Below are positions 9,177 through 14,092 of a stretch of DNA of 14,092 nt, one piece after another. The translations under genes were made by a program, and so were the position numbers. Where the stretch lies: the NCBI GenBank assembly GCA_900552445.1, contig URZS01000007.1, positions 1 through 14,092 on the forward strand, in the 5' to 3' direction. The DNA is from an uncultured Veillonella sp. Its GTDB lineage: Bacteria; Bacillota; Negativicutes; Veillonellales; Veillonellaceae. The notes beneath the pieces were generated by a model. The model saw nothing but the letters and a program-made list of their open reading frames with translations, had not been told where the DNA came from and did no database searches. The stretch's first letter is position 1. Each line of letters begins with the position of its first letter.

Positions 9177-9232
9177 TTACAGTTACAGTTACAGTTACAG
9201 TTACAGTTACAGTTACAGTTACAGTTACAGTT
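9177..9232. repeat. Hexanucleotide tandem repeat (TTACAG)n, 9.3 copies
   Basis: Fifty-six bases of perfect TTACAG repeat (AACTGT reading on the minus strand) with no interruption. It lies 33 bases upstream of the symporter ATG and directly downstream of a TATAAT box. It is outside any gene, so copy changes would alter the length of the promoter or 5' leader, not a reading frame. The copy number given is that of this assembly only. Confidence 0.98.
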
Positions 9233-9233
9233 G

Positions 9234-9239
9234 ATTATA
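9234..9239 (-). promoter_or_regulatory. Candidate -10 box for the symporter gene
   Basis: TATAAT on the minus strand, 6 of 6 to consensus, just past the hairpin that follows the cupin gene. No good -35 is seen at 16-18 bases. If used, transcription would begin at the start of the hexamer repeat, placing all the copies in the first 60 or so bases of the mRNA. Confidence 0.4.
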
Positions 9240-9244
9240 AAACG

Positions 9245-9275
9245 ATATGGCGGTCATCACACATAACCGCCATAT
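9245..9275 (-). terminator. Hairpin after the cupin gene, probable weak terminator
   Basis: A perfect 10-pair inverted repeat ATATGGCGGT / ACCGCCATAT with an 11-base loop, starting 3 bases after the cupin stop. On the minus strand it is followed by CGTTTTAT, a short T run, so termination may be partial. Confidence 0.6.
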
Positions 9276-9278
9276 ATA

Positions 9279-9722
9279 TTAGCAACTTTCTAAGAATTCT
9301 TTGATCTTAGGATTTGCCTGTAATGTTTCCATTTCTTCTGGAGATAATAATTTAACCTTATCCCGCTCTTGGTTTACCAAGCATAAGAAGCCAATATAGT
9401 CCCCTTTATTAGCGCGGAACTGATGAATTGTCTTGCCTGGAATTTCAATGAAATCACCAGACTCAACATCATGGATTTCGTCGCCTAATAAAAGTTGACC
9501 TTTGCCGCGGAATATCATAACCATATGCGTATGCTCGTGATATTCTAATGTGGAATAACCACCTGGCAAACATTCAAAATAACGGAATTGGCATGGAATA
9601 TCATAAGCACCATCGTATAGTACTTGACGTGTTACATCTTTAAAAGGACTACCATCTTGTTTATATACCAAGGTGTCAACGCCATCCCACTTGAAATTTA
9701 TAGCATCAAACTTGCGTATCAT
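9279..9722 (-). CDS. Small single-domain cupin protein
   Basis: A 147-residue cytosolic protein with one cupin barrel. Motif 1 is around GGYSTLEYHEHTH (54-66), giving metal-ligand candidates H62, H64 and H66; the usual acidic ligand a few residues later is not evident (MVMIFRGKG). Motif 2, G89-x5-P95-G-x3-H100-x3-N104, is well formed. Function unknown: cupins of this size include sugar isomerases, dioxygenases and sensor domains. GAGG lies 7 bases before the ATG at 9722. It is downstream of the tatA cluster but separated from it by a strong terminator, and no convincing promoter is visible, so its transcription is unclear. Confidence 0.85.
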   Translation of the reverse strand: MIRKFDAINFKWDGVDTLVYKQDGSPFKDVTRQVLYDGAYDIPCQFRYFECLPGGYSTLEYHEHTHMVMIFRGKGQLLLGDEIHDVESGDFIEIPGKTIHQFRANKGDYIGFLCLVNQERDKVKLLSPEEMETLQANPKIKEFLESC

Positions 9723-9739
9723 ATATTACCTCTTCATAC

Positions 9740-9778
9740 AAAAAAGTGCTGCATCGAAACAATGTTTCAATACAGCAC
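9740..9778 (-). terminator. Intrinsic terminator after the metal-binding protein gene
   Basis: On the minus strand a 15-pair stem (arms 9764-9778 and 9746-9760, two G·U pairs, 3-base loop) is followed by six T residues. It ends the pgl-tatA-metal-binding cluster, 11 bases past the stop. Confidence 0.92.
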
Positions 9779-9789
9779 CAAAGGTTCGA

Positions 9790-10098
9790 TTATTTGAAGA
9801 AACGTTTCAAGGTTCCCATTAAACCATGACTATGTTGTTGTATCCCATCTGCAACGCCAGTTACTTCAAAACCAGTTTTTTCAATGGCCGTAGAAATAAC
9901 CTCTACAGCAGTTTTAGTAGGATCAAAAGAAATTGTTACAGTTTTATCGTCCAAATTTACTTCTGAACTCAATACGCCTGGTAGCGCAAGAGATGCCCCT
10001 TCTACTGCTTCCTTACAGTTGTTGCACATCATACCAGGTACATTAAATACCTTGGTTACAACGCCATTTTCTTCGCCACAACCACAATCTTTACACAT
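9790..10098 (-). CDS. Heavy-metal-associated (HMA) domain protein
   Basis: A 102-residue protein with one HMA domain (about residues 15-80). The metal site is G-M-M-C25-N-N-C28, the GMxCxxC motif of copper chaperones and P-type ATPase N-termini. It also has extra cysteines at the very start (CKDCGCGE), which may form a second metal site, and a histidine pair (QQHSHG) near the C-terminus. The likely role is binding or passing on Cu(I) or another soft metal in the cytosol. AGGAGG lies 7 bases before the ATG at 10098. It begins 14 bases after tatA and is followed by a terminator, so it is the last gene of that cluster. No metal ATPase gene is in the window. Confidence 0.85.
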   Translation of the reverse strand: MCKDCGCGEENGVVTKVFNVPGMMCNNCKEAVEGASLALPGVLSSEVNLDDKTVTISFDPTKTAVEVISTAIEKTGFEVTGVADGIQQHSHGLMGTLKRFFK

Positions 10099-10112
10099 AG
10101 TGATACCTCCTA

Positions 10113-10355
10113 TTAATCGTTAGCTTCTTTATGTTTGTCGTCGTTCTTAGCCCCTGCTGTTACATCGATAGTAGTCGCTTTTTTAACGGCTTCTTTCGTT
10201 TCGTCAACAGCCTTTTTAGGCCCAGAAATAGCATCCTTAAACTCATTGATGCCTTTGCCAATAGCTTTGCCCACTTCAGGCAATTTACCAGGACCGAAGA
10301 TAACTAGAGCAATCACTAATATAACTATTAATTCAGGTGTTCCTATAGACCCCAT
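10113..10355 (-). CDS. tatA: Sec-independent translocase component TatA
   Basis: An 80-residue protein with one N-terminal membrane segment (about 5-20), the FGPGKLPE hinge (20-27), an amphipathic helix ([15 protein letters not shown]) and a charged, lysine-rich tail. This is the normal TatA/TatE layout. TatA oligomers form the channel-like part of the twin-arginine pathway for folded proteins in the inner membrane. AAAGGAG lies 6 bases before the ATG at 10355. No tatC or tatB is in the window, so the partner is encoded elsewhere. It lies 36 bases after pgl and 14 before the HMA gene, so the three are probably co-transcribed. Confidence 0.93.
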   Translation of the reverse strand: MGSIGTPELIVILVIALVIFGPGKLPEVGKAIGKGINEFKDAISGPKKAVDETKEAVKKATTIDVTAGAKNDDKHKEAND

Positions 10356-10391
10356 ATGTATCTCCTTTATTATATCTAATACTTACACTCT

Positions 10392-11147
10392 TTAGTGTAC
10401 ATCATCATAGGCAGACTTGTCCACATACCAGGTGATTGCTTCTTGTGAAAGCACTGCACCAGGCAATACGCGACCAATACGTTTTTCCCAAGGTAAGTCC
10501 TCATAGTCCTCCCGTTGGTACAACACCTTTGTAAGTGCCGTTTTCTTGCTTTCACCGGTCACAGTGAACCAAACAGCATCGGATTTAGCAAGGAAAGAAA
10601 AGGTCATAGAAATACGTTCCCATACCTTGCCATCCTCTACGGCCACTACCTCTTGATCTGCCACGCGAAGTGCATGAGAGCCTGCGAACAGTCCCGCCGT
10701 ATGACCATCTTCACCTAGATCGAGCAACGCTAAATCAAGACCAGATTTCTTGCAAGCCTTGAGCACATTCTTAACCTCTTTCTGATATTCCTCAGCCGCC
10801 TCGACAACGGTTCTAGAATCCGTATTGATCGGCAAGAAATGGGCCGCCCCTTTTGCCTTACAGAGCAAATGCGGTTTAACGCGATTAAAGTAATTATCCT
10901 CGTGAGCCTGCGGCAAGAAACGCTCATCAGTCCACATAAAGAATACACGCTCCCAGTTGAGGCGTTCAATATATTCAGGGGAATTGAGCAATTCTAATAA
11001 ACCATTAACAACAGTGCCACCTGTGATACCAACAATGCACGTTTCCGTGCGGCTGATCTCTTCATTGGTGAAAGCAATGAAATCCTCCGCTAATGCTTGG
11101 ACTACATCACTAGGACTGTCATAACATTTAATTGTATCTTGAGCCAT
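10392..11147 (-). CDS. pgl: 6-phosphogluconolactonase
   Basis: Hydrolyses 6-phosphogluconolactone in the oxidative pentose phosphate pathway; cytosolic. The 251-residue protein has the family motifs GGT (43-45), WTDERFLP (72-79) and the catalytic-loop signature LGEDGHTAGLF (144-154). The same fold includes glucosamine-6-phosphate deaminase, but the GEDGHTA form and the length fit the lactonase (devB type). I place the start at the ATG at 11147 because AGGAGG lies about 10 bases upstream; an in-frame ATG at 11246 would add 33 residues running through the promoter and the upstream terminator. No glucose-6-phosphate dehydrogenase gene is adjacent. It is the first gene of the pgl-tatA-HMA cluster. 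Confidence 0.88.
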   Translation of the reverse strand: MAQDTIKCYDSPSDVVQALAEDFIAFTNEEISRTETCIVGITGGTVVNGLLELLNSPEYIERLNWERVFFMWTDERFLPQAHEDNYFNRVKPHLLCKAKGAAHFLPINTDSRTVVEAAEEYQKEVKNVLKACKKSGLDLALLDLGEDGHTAGLFAGSHALRVADQEVVAVEDGKVWERISMTFSFLAKSDAVWFTVTGESKKTALTKVLYQREDYEDLPWEKRIGRVLPGAVLSQEAITWYVDKSAYDDVH

Positions 11148-11183
11148 GTAATAATGACCTCCTAAAACTATTATAATAGTACT

Positions 11184-11212
11184 ATTATATACACTTTTGC
11201 ATCGTAATGAAA
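11184..11212 (-). promoter_or_regulatory. Candidate promoter of the pgl cluster
   Basis: On the minus strand TATAAT (11184-11189) has a weak -35 TTTCAT (11207-11212) at 17 bases. Two overlapping perfect palindromes, ATAATAGTACTATTAT (11173-11188) and ACTATTATAATAGT (11167-11180), cover the -10 box and the predicted start site, a position suited to a repressor. Confidence 0.5.
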
Positions 11213-11214
11213 GC

Positions 11215-11253
11215 AAAAACCGATGTAACTCAATATAGGGAGCCACATCGGTT
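11215..11253 (-). terminator. Intrinsic terminator after the crotonase-family gene
   Basis: On the minus strand a 14-pair stem (arms 11240-11253 and 11218-11231, two G·U pairs, 8-base loop) is followed by a run of five T residues. It stands 65 bases beyond the stop of the upstream gene. Confidence 0.85.
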
Positions 11254-11317
11254 CGAATTATATTAGTAACTGCTTATAAATTACATGATATTTAGTACAA
11301 TTACAAGAGGATAATTA

Positions 11318-12109
11318 TTATTTTTGACCAAATTTAGGACGACGACGCTCTGTGAAAGCTAGAACCCCCTCTTTGAAGTCCTCAGAAAGACCTAATTCAC
11401 ATTGCTTTTCTACTTCAAATTTCTTGTATTCTTCCCAGCCAGCTAAGAAGCTATTCCACATCATTTCCTTCATAACGCGGTAAGATTGTGCAGGGCCTTT
11501 AGCTAACTTCTCTACAAGACGTCTTGTAGCCGTTTGTAAATCTTCTAATTCACAAACTTTATATACAAAGCCAAGTTCTTTACCTTTTTCAGCAGATACG
11601 GCTTCACCAGTCATAACGATATGCATAGCACGATTCATACCAATGGAGCGAGTTAATAAGAATAAACCGCCTGCATCAGGAGCAAGACCTACGTTTACGA
11701 AAGCTTGAATAAAGCGTACGTTATTAGCAGCTACAACAAAATCGGCAGCTAACGCCATGTTAAAGGCCGCACCTGCTGCAGCACCTTGAAGACTCATGAT
11801 AACAGGTTTAGGTAAACGTTTCAGAGCCATAGAAATCTGAGCTACTAACTCAACGATTTCAAACAAAGACTCTGTATCCCCTTCGTTTACAGCGCGTTCC
11901 ATTTCTGTTAAATCGCCACCAGCAGAGAATACCTTGCCTTCTGCATTGATAAGCAATGCACGAACACTTTCATCTTTATGTGCTTTATCTAAGACCTCAA
12001 GAATCTCCTTGCACATCTCAATATTAAAACCATTCGCCACAGTTGGACGATTAAATGTCAACGTACCAATGCCGTTGTCCACTACATATTGAACTGTATT
12101 ATAAATCAT
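11318..12109 (-). CDS. Enoyl-CoA hydratase/isomerase (crotonase) family protein
   Basis: A 263-residue crotonase-fold enzyme acting on an acyl-CoA. The oxyanion-hole segments are visible: FSAGGDL (61-67) and GAAAGAAFNMALAADF (109-124). The active-site loop reads VGLAPDAGG (140-148). It has D145, as in PaaG-type isomerases, and lacks the usual hydratase glutamate pair, so an isomerase or another crotonase reaction is as likely as hydration. Substrate unknown. AGGAG lies 7 bases before the ATG at 12109. It appears to be transcribed alone, with a near-consensus promoter and its own terminator. There are no neighbouring fatty-acid oxidation genes. Confidence 0.9.
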   Translation of the reverse strand: MIYNTVQYVVDNGIGTLTFNRPTVANGFNIEMCKEILEVLDKAHKDESVRALLINAEGKVFSAGGDLTEMERAVNEGDTESLFEIVELVAQISMALKRLPKPVIMSLQGAAAGAAFNMALAADFVVAANNVRFIQAFVNVGLAPDAGGLFLLTRSIGMNRAMHIVMTGEAVSAEKGKELGFVYKVCELEDLQTATRRLVEKLAKGPAQSYRVMKEMMWNSFLAGWEEYKKFEVEKQCELGLSEDFKEGVLAFTERRRPKFGQK

Positions 12110-12163
12110 ATGATTTCTCCTATATAAAATCTATTTTCGAAAAAATTCGATTATTATATATCT

Positions 12164-12192
12164 ATTATAGGAGAATTAAATGTCCCTGTAAA
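12164..12192 (-). promoter_or_regulatory. Promoter of the crotonase-family gene
   Basis: On the minus strand TTTACA (12187-12192, 5 of 6) and TATAAT (12164-12169, 6 of 6) are separated by 17 bases, giving a start near 12157 and a leader of about 50 bases. The leader holds a short inverted repeat, TCGAA and TTCGA (12137-12150). Between this promoter and the rpsI terminator (12193-12300) I see only a short direct repeat. Confidence 0.8.
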
Positions 12193-12265
12193 TGATAGAA
12201 TTACATAACCCAATAAATTCAAAATAATACTGTTATCCTATAAGGCAAAAACTAAAAATAAGCCC

Positions 12266-12290
12266 TAAGCTAGAAGGTATAAGCTAGAAG
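12266..12290. repeat. Short direct repeat, two copies of TAAGCTAGAAG
   Basis: TAAGCTAGAAG occurs at 12266-12276 and 12280-12290 (14-base period) in the gap between the rpsI terminator and the crotonase promoter. No function is apparent. Confidence 0.7.
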
Positions 12291-12303
12291 TAGTCTATAA
12301 TGC

Positions 12304-12334
12304 AAAAACACCTGCAGACATTGTCTGCAGGTGT
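12304..12334 (-). terminator. Intrinsic terminator after rpsI
   Basis: On the minus strand a perfect 12-pair stem ACACCTGCAGAC / GTCTGCAGGTGT with a 3-base loop is followed by a run of T, 20 bases past the rpsI stop. Confidence 0.95.
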
Positions 12335-12354
12335 AGTAACCTGTATTCCAAATA

Positions 12355-12747
12355 TTAACGTTTGGAGAATTGGCTTGCTTTGCGGGCTTTTTTAAGACCG
12401 TATTTTTTACGTTCTTTCATACGTGGGTCACGAGTCAAGAAGCCAGCTTTTTTCAAAGATTGACGAAGTTCGCCATCTACGTCCAATAACGCACGGGAGA
12501 TACCGTGACGAATTGCACCAGCTTGACCGGAAGGACCGCCACCAGCTACAGTTGCAATAACGTCGTATTGTTCAACTGTGTTAGTCAAATTCAAAGGTTG
12601 TTTTACGATCAATTCCAAAGTTTGGCGACCGAAATAATCATTAAGTTCACGTTTGTTAACAGTGATTTTACCTGTGCCCGGTACCAGACGAACTCTAGCA
12701 ACGGAAGATTTTCTACGACCAGTGCCGTAATATTGTGCTACTGCCAT
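12355..12747 (-). CDS. rpsI: 30S ribosomal protein S9
   Basis: A 130-residue small-subunit protein whose C-terminal tail reaches the P-site tRNA. The family start ([16 protein letters not shown]), [19 protein letters not shown] (about 69-87), and the basic end RKASQFSKR are intact. It follows rplM by 20 bases with a GGGAGG site, the conserved L13-S9 pair found across bacteria, and is closed by a strong terminator. Confidence 0.98.
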   Translation of the reverse strand: MAVAQYYGTGRRKSSVARVRLVPGTGKITVNKRELNDYFGRQTLELIVKQPLNLTNTVEQYDVIATVAGGGPSGQAGAIRHGISRALLDVDGELRQSLKKAGFLTRDPRMKERKKYGLKKARKASQFSKR

Positions 12748-12767
12748 TATATGTTCCTCCCTCTAGA

Positions 12768-13208
12768 TTATCGTACGGAAATTTCTAATACTTCTGGTTT
12801 TTGAGCTGCATGTGGATGCTCAGGACCAGCGTATACGTTTAATTTACGGTATTGTTGTGCACCCAATTTATTTTTTGGAAGCATACCACGAACTGCCATC
12901 TCAACAACACGTTCAGGTTGTTTTTCAAGCATCATAGCCAATTTAGTGAAACGAGCACCACCTGGATAACCAGAATGACGGAAGTATTCCTTTTGCTCTA
13001 ATTTTTTACCAGTTACGCGAATTTTTTCTGCGTTTACAACGATCACATGGTCACCAGTATCTACGTGTGGTGTGAAAGTTGGTTTATTTTTGCCCCGAAG
13101 AACTTTTGCAACTTCGGCAGCAAGGCGTCCTAAAGTTTTACCTTCAGCGTCAACAACATACCATTTCCGTTCGATTGTGTTCGGATTGGCCATAAATGTA
13201 GTTTTCAT
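12768..13208 (-). CDS. rplM: 50S ribosomal protein L13
   Basis: A 146-residue large-subunit assembly protein. It begins [20 protein letters not shown], the start usual in Firmicutes-type L13, contains [16 protein letters not shown] and MLPKNKLG, and ends [15 protein letters not shown] lies 9 bases before the ATG at 13208. It is first in the rplM-rpsI operon, with a near-consensus promoter and a structured leader that may mediate feedback control. Confidence 0.98.
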   Translation of the reverse strand: MKTTFMANPNTIERKWYVVDAEGKTLGRLAAEVAKVLRGKNKPTFTPHVDTGDHVIVVNAEKIRVTGKKLEQKEYFRHSGYPGGARFTKLAMMLEKQPERVVEMAVRGMLPKNKLGAQQYRKLNVYAGPEHPHAAQKPEVLEISVR

Positions 13209-13249
13209 GCTGCATATCCTCCTAATAACGTCATAATTCTACCAAAATC

Positions 13250-13294
13250 AGCTTGTCCTTTGCTTCCGGGGCTAATGGAAACACGACTAAAGCT
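13250..13294 (-). promoter_or_regulatory. Candidate rplM leader hairpin
   Basis: In the minus-strand leader RNA, AGCUU (13290-13294) pairs with AAGCU (13250-13254), GUC with GAC, and GUUUCC (13277-13282) with GGAAGC (13262-13267, one G·U) around a loop. It lies between the transcription start and the rplM ribosome binding site, where an L13 autoregulatory leader is known in other Firmicutes. I could not match it to that family's consensus from memory. Confidence 0.4.
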
Positions 13295-13304
13295 TACTCA
13301 AAAT

Positions 13305-13333
13305 AGTATACAGATTTTGGTGTCCTATGTCAA
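13305..13333 (-). promoter_or_regulatory. Promoter of rplM-rpsI
   Basis: On the minus strand TTGACA (13328-13333, perfect) and TATACT (13305-13310, 5 of 6) have a 17-base spacer. This is the strongest promoter match in the window and gives a leader of about 90 bases before rplM. Confidence 0.88.
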
Positions 13334-13380
13334 TTGTTTTTTACACTGCTATAGCCCATTAACAGCAACATGTCATAAAG

Positions 13381-13408
13381 AAAAAACCACCCAATTCTGA
13401 GTGGTTTT
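13381..13408 (-). terminator. Intrinsic terminator after rpsD
   Basis: On the minus strand a 10-pair stem (arms 13399-13408 and 13383-13392, one G·U pair, 6-base loop) is followed by TTTTTTC. It lies 15 bases past the rpsD stop and separates rpsD from the rplM promoter. Confidence 0.92.
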
Positions 13409-13720
13409 CCCATAAGCGCCAAATTATTTGGAGTACAATTCGACGATAAGTGTTTCGTTAACTTCGATAGGAAGTTCTTCACGTTGAGGAAGACGAGTGA
13501 AAGTAGCTTTGAAGCCTTCCAAGTCTTTTTCAATGTAAGGAAGTTCGAAAGAACGAAGTTCTTGGAAGTTAGTTTTGAACATTTCGTTGTCGCGGGAAGC
13601 TTCACGAAGTTCAATAACGTCACCTGGTTTGCAGGAGTAGGATGGAATGTCTACACGACGACCATTTACCAAAATGTGGCCATGGTTTACCATTTGACGA
13701 GCTTGACGAATGGAGTTACC

Positions 13721-13787
13721 GAAGCCGATGCGATATAGATCGGAAGAGCACACGTCTGAACTCCAGTCACGAGGCCGATGCGATATA
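13721..13787. repeat. Duplicated 17-base flank around the adapter
   Basis: GARGCCGATGCGATATA occurs at 13721-13737 and again at 13771-13787, exactly 50 bases apart, differing only at the third base (A versus G). The left copy gives the expected Phe codon of S4 (RIGFGN); the right copy gives Leu. The right copy is therefore the altered one and the duplication is an assembly product. Confidence 0.9.
13737..13770 (+). other. Illumina TruSeq adapter sequence (assembly contaminant)
   Basis: Thirty-four consecutive bases match the TruSeq read-1 adapter, beginning AGATCGGAAGAGCACACGTC and ending at CTCCAGTCAC, where the index would start. Translations of this stretch ([20 protein letters not shown]) are recurring contaminant peptides in draft assemblies. 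It is not part of the organism's DNA. Confidence 0.98.
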
Positions 13788-14092
13788 CAAGGTTATCAAG
13801 ACGTTGTTCCAAAAGGATCAACATGTTTTCACCTGTAACACCTTGCATTTTTTTCGCTTTATCATAATAGCGTACGAACTGGCGTTCTAGCAAGTTGTAG
13901 TAAGCTTTAACTTTTTGTTTTTCTAATAATTGTGTGCCATACTCAGACATTTTTTTCTGACGTTGGTCTTTTTTGACGCGATTCAAGGCTTTTGCGTGAC
14001 CGAATACGTTCACACCAAAGCGACGACAAAGTTTGAATCGAGCCTCTCTTCTCGTTGCCATGTGATTATCACCTCATAAGATTAAAATAAAC

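Larger units (their letters stand above)
13424..14061 (-). pseudogene. rpsD: 30S ribosomal protein S4, interrupted by sequencing adapter
   Basis: S4 binds 16S rRNA early in 30S assembly. The 5' part (14061 down to about 13774) encodes a normal N-terminus, [20 protein letters not shown], through LDNLVYRIG. The 3' part (from about 13735 to 13424) encodes [20 protein letters not shown] through VELYSK, including the S4 RNA-binding domain. Between them are 50 extra bases that shift the frame and give spurious fusions: a tail containing [11 protein letters not shown] on one piece and an MCSSDL start on the other. Removing 50 bases gives one 195-residue ORF without gaps, a normal length. No CxxC-type zinc motif is visible, as in zinc-free S4 forms. 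The ATG at 14061 follows GAGGTGAT. The gene is essential, so it is almost certainly intact in the organism. The remaining 31 bases to the window end hold only the ribosome binding site region. Confidence 0.95.

Noticed and set aside
9177..9232. A CRISPR-like array
   Set aside because: The repeat is a continuous hexamer tract without spacers or cas genes.
12137..12150. A CodY-like operator upstream of the crotonase gene
   Set aside because: AATTTTTTCGAAAAT resembles the CodY consensus, but the spacing is off by one and no CodY evidence is available. AT-rich leaders produce such matches by chance.
13737..13770. A programmed frameshift, intron, mobile insertion or novel rpsD fusion
   Set aside because: The sequence is exactly the TruSeq adapter, with a short duplicated flank. 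Removing 50 bases restores a normal S4 protein, so a technical cause explains everything.

Overview
The window reads as a core chromosomal segment from a low-to-mid-GC Negativicutes bacterium, most likely Veillonella or a close relative. This is inferred from the protein sequences and gene content; no database search was possible. All complete genes lie on the minus strand, so transcription runs from high to low coordinates.

Right end (about 12300-14092): ribosomal protein genes. rpsD (S4) is followed by a strong terminator, then rplM-rpsI (L13-S9) with a near-consensus promoter, a short leader hairpin and a terminator. rpsD is interrupted by an exact 34-base match to the Illumina TruSeq read-1 adapter plus a 16-base near-duplication of flanking sequence (50 extra bases in all). 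This is an assembly artefact, not biology. Removing the 50 bases restores a 195-residue S4.

Middle (about 7700-12300): a stand-alone crotonase-family gene with a clear promoter; a pgl-tatA-metal-binding protein cluster ending in a terminator; a small cupin gene; and a DASS-family (SLC13-like) anion symporter. The upstream region of the symporter carries a perfect hexanucleotide tandem repeat (9.3 copies).

Left end (1-7600): a branched-chain amino acid operon in the order ilvD-ilvA-ilvB-ilvN-ABC ATPase-ilvC, closed by an intrinsic terminator. It encodes a nearly complete route from threonine and pyruvate to the 2-keto acids of Ile and Val. The final transaminase (ilvE) is absent from the window. 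One orphan ABC ATPase sits inside the operon.

The most interesting biological signal is upstream of ilvD. A good promoter is followed by a 43-codon ORF with a consensus ribosome binding site; 15 of its first 22 residues are Ile, Leu or Val. Then comes a perfect intrinsic terminator. A 12-base segment inside the small ORF can pair with the 5' side of that terminator to form an antiterminator. This is the architecture of an ilvL-type ribosome-mediated attenuator rather than a T-box. I saw no CRISPR array, transposase, phage gene, tRNA or rRNA gene, and no defence system.
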